Notes: generated by a model not told the origin, from the letters alone. DNA of 9,302 nucleotides from Dactylosporangium sp. AC04546 (GCF_022095675.1 NZ_JAHYSG010000214.1:1-9302), one strand, 5' to 3'. Shown: positions 1-6,696, counted from the stretch's first letter. A program made the numbers and translations.

Positions 1-1673
1 GGGCGGCCGGGGCGGGGGTCGGGCTCATGGCGACCTCGGCCTGGCTCATCTCGCGGGCGGCGCAGCACCCGCCGGTGCTGCACCTCATGGTCGCGATCGT
101 CGCCGTGCGGGCGTTCGGGATCGGGCGGGGCGTGCTGCGCTACGTCGAACGGCTCACCGGCCACGACGCCGCGTTCCGGCTGCTCGGCGCGCTGCGGGTG
201 CGGGCCTACCGGCGGCTCGAGCGGCTCGCGCCGGCCGGGCTCACCGGGTTCCGGCGCGGTGACCTCGTGGCCCGCCTCGTCGACGACGTCGAGTCGGTGC
301 TGGACCTGGTCGTGCGGGTCGTGCTGCCGATCGTGGTGGCCGCGGTGACCGCCCTCGGCACCGTGCTGCTCGTGGGCGCGATGCTGCCCGCCGCCGCCGT
401 CGCCCTCGCCGGTGCGCTGCTGGTGGCCGGCGTCGGCGTGCCGCTGCTGCAGTCCGCCGTCACCCGCCGCGCCGACGCCCGCCTGGCCCCGCTGCACGGC
501 GCGCTCGCCGCGGGCACCGTCGACCTGGTCCAGGGCCTGCCCGACCTGATCGCCAACGGCGCCGCCCCGGCCGCGCTGGCCCGCCTCGCCGAGACCGACC
601 GTGCCCTGCTCACGGCGACCCGCCGCGCGAGCGCCACGACCGGCGTCTCGGCCGCGGTCACCGCCCTGTGCACCGGCCTGGCGGTGCTGTCCGGCCTCGC
701 CGCCGGCGCCCTCGCCGTCCGCGCCGGCACCCTCCCCGGCGAGCTGCTCGCCGTCGTCGTCCTCACACCACTGGCCCTGTTCGAGACCGTGGGCGCCGTG
801 CCGCCGGCCGCCCAGCGCCTCGCCGCCGCCCGCGCCGCCCTGTCCCGCCTGACCGCCCTGTCGAAGGTCCCCGACCCGGCCCCCGACCCGGCAATCGACC
901 CGGCAATCGATCCGGCAGTCGACCCGGTCACGTCCTCCTCGGTCCTCGGCCGTGATGTGCCGACCCTGCGGATGGAAGGCGTCGACGCCGGGTGGCCCGG
1001 TGGGCCCGCCGTGCTGCACGGCGTGTCGCTGGACCTTCCGGCCGGGCGGCGGGTGGCGCTCGTCGGGCCCAGCGGGGCCGGCAAGAGCACGATCGCGGCG
1101 CTGCTCGTGCGGTGGCTCGACCCCCGTGCCGGGCGGGTCACGCTCGGCGGGACCGACCTGCGGGAGCTGTGCGGGGACGACGTGCGGCGGGTGGTGGGGT
1201 GCCTCGACGACAGCGCGTACCTCTTCGACACCACGATCGAGGCGAACCTGCGCGTCGCCCGGCCCGGGGCGAGCGCGGCGGAGCTCGACGCGGTGCTGGA
1301 GCAGGCCCGGCTGCTCGACTGGGTCCGTACGCTGCCCGCCGGGCTCGCCACCCCCGTCGGTGAGCACGGGCTCGCCCTCTCCGGCGGGCAGCGCCGGCGG
1401 CTCGCCCTCGCCCGGCTGCTGCTCGCCGGCTTCCCGATCGTCGTGCTCGACGAGCCGACCGAGCACCTCGACGAGCCGACCGCCGCCGCCCTGACCGAGG
1501 ACCTGCTCGCGGCCACGCACGGGCGGACCGTGCTGCTCATCACGCACCGGGCGGTCGACCCGTCGAGCGTCGACGAGATCCTCCACCTCGACGCGGGTGT
1601 GCTCGCCGCGGAGCCCCGGGCCGCCGAGCCGGCGTCAGCGGGCCGGTGGGCCGCCTCAGCCGCGGCGGGTTGA
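1..1673 (+). CDS. cydC: CydC-type thiol/heme ABC exporter subunit (5' end cut by window)
   Basis: This is the ATP-binding/permease half-transporter that works with CydD to assemble cytochrome bd oxidase; the family is described as exporting cysteine/glutathione, and more recently as moving heme. The frame is open to the left edge (codons from base 3), and the residues before Met at 27 (AAGAGVGL) continue the family pattern, so the true start lies outside. Numbering from that Met, residues 1-280 form the membrane domain, with the MATSAWLISRAA opening typical of CydC. A Pro/Asp-rich linker follows, then the ATPase domain: Walker A GPSGAGKST (347-355), signature LSGGQ (451-455), Walker B with D475/E476, and H-loop H507. 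The usual Q-loop Gln appears to be Asp (D395). Some actinomycetes fuse CydD and CydC, so this could be the C-terminal half of a fusion. It converges with the sensor kinase gene. Confidence 0.93.
   Translation, partial: AAGAGVGLMATSAWLISRAAQHPPVLHLMVAIVAVRAFGIGRGVLRYVERLTGHDAAFRLLGALRVRAYRRLERLAPAGLTGFRRGDLVARLVDDVESVLDLVVRVVLPIVVAAVTALGTVLLVGAMLPAAAVALAGALLVAGVGVPLLQSAVTRRADARLAPLHGALAAGTVDLVQGLPDLIANGAAPAALARLAETDRALLTATRRASATTGVSAAVTALCTGLAVLSGLAAGALAVRAGTLPGELLAVVVLTPLALFETVGAVPPAAQRLAAARAALSRLTALSKVPDPAPDPAIDPAIDPAVDPVTSSSVLGRDVPTLRMEGVDAGWPGGPAVLHGVSLDLPAGRRVALVGPSGAGKSTIAALLVRWLDPRAGRVTLGGTDLRELCGDDVRRVVGCLDDSAYLFDTTIEANLRVARPGASAAELDAVLEQARLLDWVRTLPAGLATPVGEHGLALSGGQRRRLALARLLLAGFPIVVLDEPTEHLDEPTAAALTEDLLAATHGRTVLLITHRAVDPSSVDEILHLDAGVLAAEPRAAEPASAGRWAASAAAG
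870..929 (+). repeat. 12-bp in-frame tandem repeat in cydC linker
   Basis: Five consecutive 12-bp units (870-881, 882-893, 894-905, 906-917, 918-929) follow the pattern xxCGAyCCGGyx and encode repeats of P/I/V-D-P-A/V. The first and last units are the most diverged. The array lies exactly between the membrane and ATPase domains, and its period keeps the reading frame, so copy-number change would alter linker length without breaking the gene. Confidence 0.85.
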
Positions 1674-1746
1674 GGGGCGGGTTCAGCGGCGGGGGCGAGC
1701 GGCGGGCGACCCGTATCGGGCGCTTCGGGGCGCGGTGGCCCGCAGC

Positions 1747-1764
1747 CGCCGCAGCGCTGCGGTG
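1747..1764. terminator. Possible bidirectional hairpin between convergent genes
   Basis: The 99-bp gap between the stops of cydC and the sensor kinase contains a perfect 14-bp palindrome, CCGCAGCGCTGCGG (1749-1762). It can fold as a 5-bp GC stem with a GCGC loop, extendable by a G-U and a C-G pair. There is no T-tract on either side, so function as an intrinsic terminator is only a suggestion from its position. Confidence 0.3.
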
Positions 1765-1772
1765 AGTGGTGG

Positions 1773-3482
1773 CTAGAAGGGGACCTGCCAGGTCAGGCGG
1801 GTGCCTGCCGTGGGGGCCGGCTCCACCGTGCAGGTGCCGCCCAGGTCCTCGGCGCGGGCGCGCATGTTGCGCAGGCCGTTGCCCTCCGGGTTGAGCGCAG
1901 GGTCGCAGCCGCGGCCGTTGTCCTCGACCACCAGCGTCACGCCGCCCGAGCGGGTGTCGACCGTGACCCGGGTGGATGTGGCCTGGGCGTGCTTGGCCAC
2001 GTTGCTCAGCGCCTCGCGGAGGACCGCCGGGAGGGCCTTGCGGACCGGGGTCGTGACCGCCGTGTCGGTCGGGCCGTCCAGGCGCAGGTCGGGGCGGAAG
2101 CCCAGCGGGCCGCGGGCCTCGTCGACCAGCCGGCGTAGCTCGGCGCGCAGGCTGTCGCCGGGGACGGCGCGCAGCTCGAAGATGCTGCCGCGGATGTCGC
2201 GGATCGTCGCGTCCAGGTCGTCGACCACACGGTCGATGCGCTCCTGCTGCTCGGTGCGGTTCGGCACGCGGGCGGCGCCCTGCAGCTGCATACCGGCGGC
2301 GAAGAGGCGCTGGATGACCACGTCGTGCAGGTCGCGGGCGATGCGCTCGCGGTCGCCGACCACGGCCAGCAGCTCGCGCTCGTCCTGGGAGCGGGCCCGC
2401 TCCAGGGCCAGGGCGGCCTGGCCGGCGAACGTCTCGACCAGGGCGACGTCGGGGTCCTCGGCGAACGTGACGCTGCCCGGGCGGTACGCGACGACGAGCG
2501 CGCCCAGCGGGACGCCGCCCGCGGCGAGGGGGACGAGCAGCGCGGTGCCGGTGGAGAGCGGCACCGGCCAGTCGGCGGCCGTGGCCAGGTCCTCGACGAC
2601 GGAGAGGTGCCCGCTGAGCAGGACCGTGGCGAAGTCGCTGCGCTGCACGTCGACCGACGCGCCGACGAGGTCGGGGTCGCCGCCGACCGCGACCTCGATG
2701 CGCAGGTCACCGGCCACGTCGTCGTACAGCAGGACCATCGCCAGGTCGGCCTCCGCCACCTCGTGGGCGCGGGTCGCGACGAGCTCCAGGGCCTCGGTGC
2801 GGCGCACCTCGCCGAGCAGCACGGCGGTGATCTCCGCGGCGGCCTCGAGCCAGCGCTGGCGGCGGGCGGTCTGGGCGTAGAGGCGGGCGTTCTCGATCGC
2901 CGCGCCGGCCGCCACCGACAGCGCCACCACCAGGTCCTCGTCGTCCTGCGTGAACTGCTCCCCGCCGTGCTTCTCCGCGAGGTACAGGTTGCCGAAGACC
3001 TGGTCGCGGATGCGCACCGGGACGCCCAGGAAGCTGTGCATGGGCGGGTGGTTGGCCGGGAAGCCGTAGGCGCGGGGGTGCCGCGTGATGTCCTCGAGGC
3101 GGATCGGCCGGGGCTCGTCGATGAGCACGCCCAGGACGCCGTGGCCGCGGGGCAGGTCGCCGATCGCGGCCCGCTCCTCGGCCGAGACGCCGTGGTTGAT
3201 GAACTCGATGAGCATCCGGTTGGGGCCGATCACGCCCAGCGCACCGTACCGCGCGCCGGCCAGCCGGCAGCCCGCCTGCACGATGCGCTCCAGGGTGCTG
3301 TGCAGGTCGAGGTCGCCGCCGATGCCGACGACGGCGTCGAGCAGGTCGCGCAGCCGCTCGCGGCTGGTCATCACCTCGCGGACGCGGGTGAGCAGCTCCT
3401 GCAGCAGCGCGTCGAGGTCGACGCGGGACAGTGACGGCAGCGGCAGCGCCGGCTGCCAACGGGGGTCTTCGGTTCCCACCAC
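1773..3482 (-). CDS. devS: DevS/DosT-type double-GAF sensor histidine kinase
   Basis: This is a soluble sensor kinase of the NarL-partner (HisKA_3) class with no membrane segment. GAF-A spans about residues 61-200, GAF-B about 215-365, and the dimerisation/phosphoacceptor segment holds RDLHDVV with H386. The ATPase domain carries N-box N494 (REALSNVAKHA), DNGRG (521-525) and GNGL (534-537). The 569-residue length and domain order match mycobacterial DosS/DosT. By alignment from memory, DosS heme ligand H149 corresponds to H145 (in NHPPM), distal Y171 to Y167, and E87 to G83, as in DosT; heme binding is therefore an inference. The start is GTG at 3482, with a second GTG immediately after (3479). 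No clear Shine-Dalgarno sequence precedes it and only 6 nt separate it from the regulator stop, which suggests translational coupling. The partner is the upstream response regulator. Confidence 0.93.
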   Translation of the reverse strand: MVGTEDPRWQPALPLPSLSRVDLDALLQELLTRVREVMTSRERLRDLLDAVVGIGGDLDLHSTLERIVQAGCRLAGARYGALGVIGPNRMLIEFINHGVSAEERAAIGDLPRGHGVLGVLIDEPRPIRLEDITRHPRAYGFPANHPPMHSFLGVPVRIRDQVFGNLYLAEKHGGEQFTQDDEDLVVALSVAAGAAIENARLYAQTARRQRWLEAAAEITAVLLGEVRRTEALELVATRAHEVAEADLAMVLLYDDVAGDLRIEVAVGGDPDLVGASVDVQRSDFATVLLSGHLSVVEDLATAADWPVPLSTGTALLVPLAAGGVPLGALVVAYRPGSVTFAEDPDVALVETFAGQAALALERARSQDERELLAVVGDRERIARDLHDVVIQRLFAAGMQLQGAARVPNRTEQQERIDRVVDDLDATIRDIRGSIFELRAVPGDSLRAELRRLVDEARGPLGFRPDLRLDGPTDTAVTTPVRKALPAVLREALSNVAKHAQATSTRVTVDTRSGGVTLVVEDNGRGCDPALNPEGNGLRNMRARAEDLGGTCTVEPAPTAGTRLTWQVPF

Positions 3483-3488
3483 GCGATT

Positions 3489-4130
3489 TTAGGCGGACGG
3501 CCGCCCGAGCAGTTTGGAGGCCAGCACCGCGGCCTGGGTGCGCCGCTCCAGGCCGAGTTTCGCCAGGACGCTCGACACGTAGTTCTTCACCGTCTTCTCG
3601 GCCAGGAACATCCGCTCGGCGATCTCCCGGTTGGTGAGGCCCTCGGCGACCAGCAGCAGGATGCGCCGCTCCTGCTCGGTGAGGTTGCGCAGCTCGTCGG
3701 GCTGCTCCGGCCCCTTGCGGATGCGCTCCAGCACCCGCGCGGTGACGGCCGGGTCGAGCAGCGACTGCCCGGCCGCGACCCGCCGGACGGCGTCGACGAG
3801 GTCGGTGCCGCGGATCTGCTTCAGGACGTACCCCGAGGCGCCCGCCATGATCGACGCGAAGAGCGCCTCGTCGTCCTCGTACGAGGTCAGGATGAGGGCC
3901 CGGATCGACGGGTCGACCGAGCGGATGTCGCGGCACACGTCGACGCCGCTGCCGTCGGGCAGCCGGCCGTCGAGCACGGCGACGTCGGGGCGCAGCGCGG
4001 GGATGCGGTGGGTCGCCTCGACCGCCGAGCCGGACTCGCCGACAACCTCGATGTCGCCCTCCCGCTCCAGCATCTCGCGCAGGCCGTAGCGGACCACCTC
4101 GTGGTCGTCGAGCAGATACACCCGGATCAT
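3489..4130 (-). CDS. devR: DevR/DosR-type NarL/LuxR-family response regulator
   Basis: This is a two-domain transcription regulator of 213 residues. The receiver domain (about 1-120) has D8/D9, phosphoacceptor D54, T82 and K104, at the same positions as in M. tuberculosis DosR as I recall that sequence. The LuxR-type helix-turn-helix (about 148-210) contains the block RMFLAEKTVKNYVS, in which K179, K182 and N183 correspond in number and identity to DosR's DNA-contacting residues. This similarity is much closer than for a generic NarL regulator. It is the first gene of the operon, with the kinase starting 6 nt after its stop. The ATG at 4130 lacks a convincing ribosome-binding site and may be leaderless (see the -10 candidate). 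A DosR-like box lies just upstream, pointing to autoregulation. Its likely role is to activate low-oxygen/NO/redox-response genes, including the divergent nitroreductase operon. Confidence 0.94.
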   Translation of the reverse strand: MIRVYLLDDHEVVRYGLREMLEREGDIEVVGESGSAVEATHRIPALRPDVAVLDGRLPDGSGVDVCRDIRSVDPSIRALILTSYEDDEALFASIMAGASGYVLKQIRGTDLVDAVRRVAAGQSLLDPAVTARVLERIRKGPEQPDELRNLTEQERRILLLVAEGLTNREIAERMFLAEKTVKNYVSSVLAKLGLERRTQAAVLASKLLGRPSA

Positions 4131-4136
4131 GCCCTA

Positions 4137-4142
4137 TTTCTA
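4137..4142 (-). promoter_or_regulatory. Candidate -10 element of the devR-type operon
   Basis: On the minus strand this reads TAGAAA, 4 of 6 matches to TATAAT, in a locally AT-richer patch. Its downstream end is 6 nt from the A of the regulator ATG (4130), so transcription would begin at or next to the start codon, giving a leaderless mRNA. No good -35 element is visible 17 nt upstream, as expected if an activator bound there does the work. Confidence 0.4.
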
Positions 4143-4160
4143 CCAAGTGGCGGGCCGATC

Positions 4161-4193
4161 GGCACAGGCCGAAGGTCCCGCGGGGAGGGGGCC
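4161..4193. promoter_or_regulatory. DosR-like box 1 within a 33-bp repeat (regulator side)
   Basis: This is the first copy of a 33-bp direct repeat; the second is at 4270-4302, and the two match at 29 of 33 positions. The 14-bp core at 4166-4179 is AGGCCGAAGGTCCC. The mycobacterial DosR core is GGGAC-N4-GTCCC; here one half-site (GTCCC) is perfect and the other (AGGCC) matches at 3 of 5 positions. The core is centred at 4172.5, about 42 bp upstream of the regulator's putative leaderless start at 4130, the usual spacing for activation by DosR-type proteins. Binding is inferred, not shown. Confidence 0.6.
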
Positions 4194-4269
4194 GCCCGGA
4201 CGGGAAGCGCGCCGTGGGGGACAGGAGGCCGCGACGTAGCGTGGAACGCGGGTGGCAGCGGGTGGCAAG

Positions 4270-4302
4270 GGCACGGGCCGAAGGTCCCGTCGGGACGGGG
4301 CC
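4270..4302. promoter_or_regulatory. DosR-like box 2 within a 33-bp repeat (nitroreductase side)
   Basis: This is the second copy of the 33-bp repeat. Its core at 4275-4288, GGGCCGAAGGTCCC, is closer to the palindromic DosR form GGGAC-N4-GTCCC, differing only by C for A in the left half-site. The core is centred about 102 bp upstream of the nitroreductase ATG. The sequence where a -10 would be expected for a site at -42 (about 4312-4317) is GC-rich and unconvincing, so the transcription start is not assigned. Confidence 0.62.
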
Positions 4303-4371
4303 GGGGCCTCTGACCGGCGTGAGCCGCCGGCGGCGATCGTGGGAGGCGTACCACCGACGAGTCAAGTCACC

Positions 4372-4377
4372 GAGGAG
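4372..4377 (+). promoter_or_regulatory. Ribosome-binding site fixing the nitroreductase start
   Basis: GAGGAG ends 6 nt before the ATG at 4384. The frame is open further upstream, to an ATG at 4252 that would add 44 Arg/Gly/Pro-rich residues unlike the family and would place box 2 inside coding sequence. The Shine-Dalgarno spacing therefore decides for 4384. Confidence 0.85.
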
Positions 4378-4383
4378 CCCACC

Positions 4384-5406
4384 ATGGCTGCGATCCAGTT
4401 CACCGACCGCGGTAGCGCATCGCGGGTCGACCCGGTCCGCCGGGTGCTGACCGCGGCCGTCCTCGCGGCGCTCGACGCGCCGTCGATGCTCAACACCCAG
4501 CCCTGGCAGTGGCGCATCGCCGGGGACCGCGCCGAGCTGCGCGCCGACCGGCGCCGCCAGCTGCCCGCGCTCGACCCCGACGGGCGGCTCATGACGCTCA
4601 GCTGCGGCGTGGCGCTGCACCACGCGCGGGTCGCGCTCGGCGCCGACGGTGCGGGCGTCGACGTGACGCACCTGCCCGACGGGGGAGAGCCCGATCTGCT
4701 CGCGGCGCTGCGGTACACCGGGAGGATCCCCCGGGACGGGAACCTCGAGCGGCTGCGCCGGGCCATCTCGGTCCGCCGCGCCGACCGCCGGCCGTTCCTC
4801 GACGTGCCGGTGCCCGCCGCCGCGCTCGACCGGATGCGCGACGCGGCCGAGGCCGCCGGCGCGCACCTGCGGCTGGTCAGCCCGGGCGAGCTCACCGCCG
4901 TGATCGTCGCCGCCGGCCACGCGGCCGACGTGGAGCGGGCCGACCCGGGGTACCGCGCCGACCTGGCGGCCTGGGTGCACCCCGACGACGGCTCGGGCAC
5001 GGGCGTGCCGCCCGCGACGACCGAGCCCTCGGGCGCCCGGACCGTGCCGATCCGCAGCTTCACCGGCCGGGACAGCGACGCGAGCGTGTACGACGCGCCG
5101 GAGGTCGCCGACCGGTTCGCGCGCTACGCCGTCATCGTCACCGACCACGACACGCCGCGCGACTGGCTGGCCGCCGGCGAGGCGCTCAGCGCGGTGCTGC
5201 TCACCGCGACCGCCGAGGGGCTGTCCACGTCACCGATGAGCGACATGGTGGAGATCGTCGCGGCGCGCGAGACGCTGCGCCGGGCGATCGGCAACGTCGG
5301 GCACCCCGCGATCGTGGTGCGCATCGGCGTCCCCGGCCGCGGCGACGCCGGCCCGCGCGCCCCGCGCCGCGCCGCCGCCGACGCGGTGGAGATCGTCGAG
5401 GGATAG
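4384..5406 (+). CDS. Acg/Rv3131-type nitroreductase-family FMN protein
   Basis: This 340-residue protein belongs to the nitroreductase-like group of M. tuberculosis Acg (Rv2032), Rv3127 and Rv3131, about twice the size of a simple nitroreductase. Visible family blocks are [13 protein letters not shown] (31-43, FMN-site region), [10 protein letters not shown] (129-138), [10 protein letters not shown] (281-290) and [10 protein letters not shown] (306-315). In mycobacteria these proteins are DosR-induced. The studied member Acg binds FMN under a lid and shows no clear nitroreductase activity, so enzymatic function here is uncertain; storage or sequestration of flavin is one proposal. It is the first gene of a rightward operon, divergent from the DosR-like regulator with two DosR-like boxes between them. 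Mycobacteria also have Rv3131 beside devRS, which supports a conserved association. The alcohol dehydrogenase gene follows after 37 nt. Confidence 0.9.
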   Translation: MAAIQFTDRGSASRVDPVRRVLTAAVLAALDAPSMLNTQPWQWRIAGDRAELRADRRRQLPALDPDGRLMTLSCGVALHHARVALGADGAGVDVTHLPDGGEPDLLAALRYTGRIPRDGNLERLRRAISVRRADRRPFLDVPVPAAALDRMRDAAEAAGAHLRLVSPGELTAVIVAAGHAADVERADPGYRADLAAWVHPDDGSGTGVPPATTEPSGARTVPIRSFTGRDSDASVYDAPEVADRFARYAVIVTDHDTPRDWLAAGEALSAVLLTATAEGLSTSPMSDMVEIVAARETLRRAIGNVGHPAIVVRIGVPGRGDAGPRAPRRAAADAVEIVEG

Positions 5407-5428
5407 ACCGCCCGGGGCCGGGCACACT

Positions 5429-5432
5429 GAGG
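5429..5432 (+). promoter_or_regulatory. Ribosome-binding site deciding the dehydrogenase start
   Basis: GAGG lies only 2 nt before a GTG at 5435 but 11 nt before the ATG at 5444. The first spacing is too short for initiation, so the ATG is preferred even though 11 nt is slightly long. Related proteins also begin close to the MxAW-x-V motif found at the ATG. Confidence 0.55.
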
Positions 5433-5443
5433 CGGTGGCACGG

Positions 5444-6436
5444 ATGATCGCATGGCAGGTGCACCGGCCGGGCCCGATCGGGACGGGGCCGCTGCGCCAG
5501 GTGACGATGCCGGTGCCGGTGCCCGGCCCGGGGGAGCTGCTGCTGCGGGTCGCCGCCTGCGGGGTGTGCCGCACCGATCTGCACCTCGCCGAGGGCGACC
5601 TGCCGCCGGTCCGGCCGGACACCGTGCCCGGCCACGAGATCGTCGGCGAGGTCATCGACGCGGGCGACGACGTCACCGACTTCGCGACCGGCGACCGGGT
5701 CGGCGTCGCCTGGCTGCGGCACACCGACCAGACCTGCCGCTACTGCCGCGCGGGCGCGGAGAACCTCTGCCCGGCCTCGCGCTACACCGGCTGGCACGCC
5801 GACGGCGGCTACGCGCAGTACACCGTCGCGCCGGCCGACTACGCCTACGCCCTGCCCGGCGTGTACGACGACGTGCACGTGGCGCCGCTGCTGTGCGCGG
5901 GCATCATCGGCTACCGTGCGCTGCGCCGCGCCGACCTGCCGCCCGGCGGCCGGCTCGGCATCTACGGGTTCGGCGCCTCGGCCCACCTCGCCGCGCAGGT
6001 CGCGCTGGCCGAGGGGGCCACCGTCCACGTGGTCACCCGCGCGCCGGCGGCCCGGCAGCTGGCCCTCGACCTCGGCGCCGCCTCGGCCGCGGCGGACCGG
6101 CCGCCGGAGCCACTCGACGCGGCGGTGCTCTTCGCCCCGGTGGGTTCTCTGGTACCGGCGGTGCTGTCCCACCTCGACCGCGCCGGGACGCTCGCGATCG
6201 CCGGCATCCACCTCACCGACGTCCCGGTGCTCAACTACGAGGAACACCTGTTCTACGAGCGCTCCCTGCGCAGCGTCACCGCCAACACCCGCGACGACGG
6301 CCGCGAGTTCCTCTCCTTCGCGCGGGACCACCCGCTGCGGGTGAGCGCCGCGCCCCGCCCGCTCGCCCAGGCCGACGCCGCCCTCGCCGACCTGGCCGCG
6401 GATCGGGTGACCGGCGCGGCGGTCCTGGTCCCGTGA
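5444..6436 (+). CDS. adhA: Zinc-dependent alcohol dehydrogenase (AdhA-like, MDR superfamily)
   Basis: This medium-chain dehydrogenase of 330 residues oxidises or reduces an alcohol/aldehyde pair with a nicotinamide cofactor; the true substrate is unknown. Numbering from the ATG at 5444, the catalytic zinc ligands are C42 (GVCRTDLH), H64 (GHE) and C151 ([12 protein letters not shown]). The cofactor-binding Rossmann motif is [10 protein letters not shown] (172-181). In the structural zinc lobe three cysteines remain (C98, C101, C109), while the first position, normally Cys, is Asp (D95). An alternative GTG start at 5435 would add three residues. The gene follows the nitroreductase gene by 37 nt and is probably co-transcribed with it. 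Alcohol dehydrogenases of this kind occur in the OsdR/DosR-type stress clusters of streptomycetes, so a role in redox balance under oxygen limitation is plausible but inferred. Confidence 0.9.
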   Translation: MIAWQVHRPGPIGTGPLRQVTMPVPVPGPGELLLRVAACGVCRTDLHLAEGDLPPVRPDTVPGHEIVGEVIDAGDDVTDFATGDRVGVAWLRHTDQTCRYCRAGAENLCPASRYTGWHADGGYAQYTVAPADYAYALPGVYDDVHVAPLLCAGIIGYRALRRADLPPGGRLGIYGFGASAHLAAQVALAEGATVHVVTRAPAARQLALDLGAASAAADRPPEPLDAAVLFAPVGSLVPAVLSHLDRAGTLAIAGIHLTDVPVLNYEEHLFYERSLRSVTANTRDDGREFLSFARDHPLRVSAAPRPLAQADAALADLAADRVTGAAVLVP

Positions 6437-6493
6437 GCTTGACCTGGACCGTTTCGCGGCGTGCCATGGAAGGGATGGCCATCGGGAGCACGA

Positions 6494-6500
6494 GGGAGGA
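6494..6500 (+). promoter_or_regulatory. Ribosome-binding site of the DUF1918 gene
   Basis: GGGAGGA ends 4 nt before the ATG at 6505. The frame is open far upstream in shadow of the dehydrogenase gene, so this site is what identifies the small gene's start and separates it from the shadow frame. Confidence 0.8.
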
Positions 6501-6504
6501 AGCC

Positions 6505-6696
6505 ATGCGGGCGAACGTCGGAGACCGGCTCATCGTGGAGGGCGCCCACGTCGGGGAAGGCCGCCGGGAGGGCGTCATCACCGAGGTGCGGCACGACGAC
6601 CACAGCCCGCCGTACACCGTACGGTGGGAGGACGGCCACGAGGGACTGGTGGTCCCGGGCCCGGACGCCCGGATCCTGCCTAGCGCAACTCGCTGA
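6505..6696 (+). CDS. Small DUF1918 protein (Rv0569/Rv2302 family)
   Basis: This is a complete 63-residue protein of the DUF1918 family, beginning MRANVGDRLIVEG and carrying the family signature PPYTVRWEDGHEGLVVPGPDA (residues 35-55, given here as 21 positions in two overlapping parts: PPYTVRWEDGHE and HEGLVVPGPDA). The fold known from Rv2302 is a small beta-barrel-like domain; molecular function is not established. The M. tuberculosis paralogue Rv0569 belongs to the DosR regulon, which fits the neighbouring DosR-like regulator. It lies 68 nt after the dehydrogenase stop and may be in the same transcript or have its own start: a weak TTGACC (6439-6444) lies 17 nt before TGCCAT (6462-6467). Its last 17 bp overlap the convergent sigma factor gene (stop at 6680-6682), so the two 3' ends are antisense to each other. 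Confidence 0.88.
   Translation: MRANVGDRLIVEGAHVGEGRREGVITEVRHDDHSPPYTVRWEDGHEGLVVPGPDARILPSATR

Noticed and set aside
206..1543. 445-codon open frame on the minus strand opposite cydC
   Set aside because: The translation is Ser/Arg/Ala-rich with no family pattern, while the plus strand has all ABC motifs. It is a GC-bias shadow.
4252..4383. Longer nitroreductase start at 4252
   Set aside because: The extra 44 residues are not family-like, no ribosome-binding site supports them, and they would cover DosR-like box 2. GAGGAG before 4384 is decisive.
2707..5148. 813-codon open frame on the minus strand spanning the kinase, regulator and nitroreductase regions
   Set aside because: It crosses three well-supported genes and the divergent promoter region, and its product is Arg/Gly/Pro-rich low-complexity sequence.
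6419..6432. Possible DosR-like half-site before the DUF1918 gene (GGTCCC at 6427-6432)
   Set aside because: It lies in the last codons of the dehydrogenase gene and only one half-site fits; the left half is a poor match.
6474..6483. 10-bp palindrome GATGGCCATC upstream of the DUF1918 gene
   Set aside because: Too short to separate from chance in GC-rich DNA, and it has no match to the DosR-like core.
6610..6626. Overlapping palindromes CCGTAC-ACC-GTACGG and CACCGTACGGTG inside the DUF1918 gene
   Set aside because: They fall in codons for the conserved PYTVRW motif, so protein constraint and codon choice explain them well enough.
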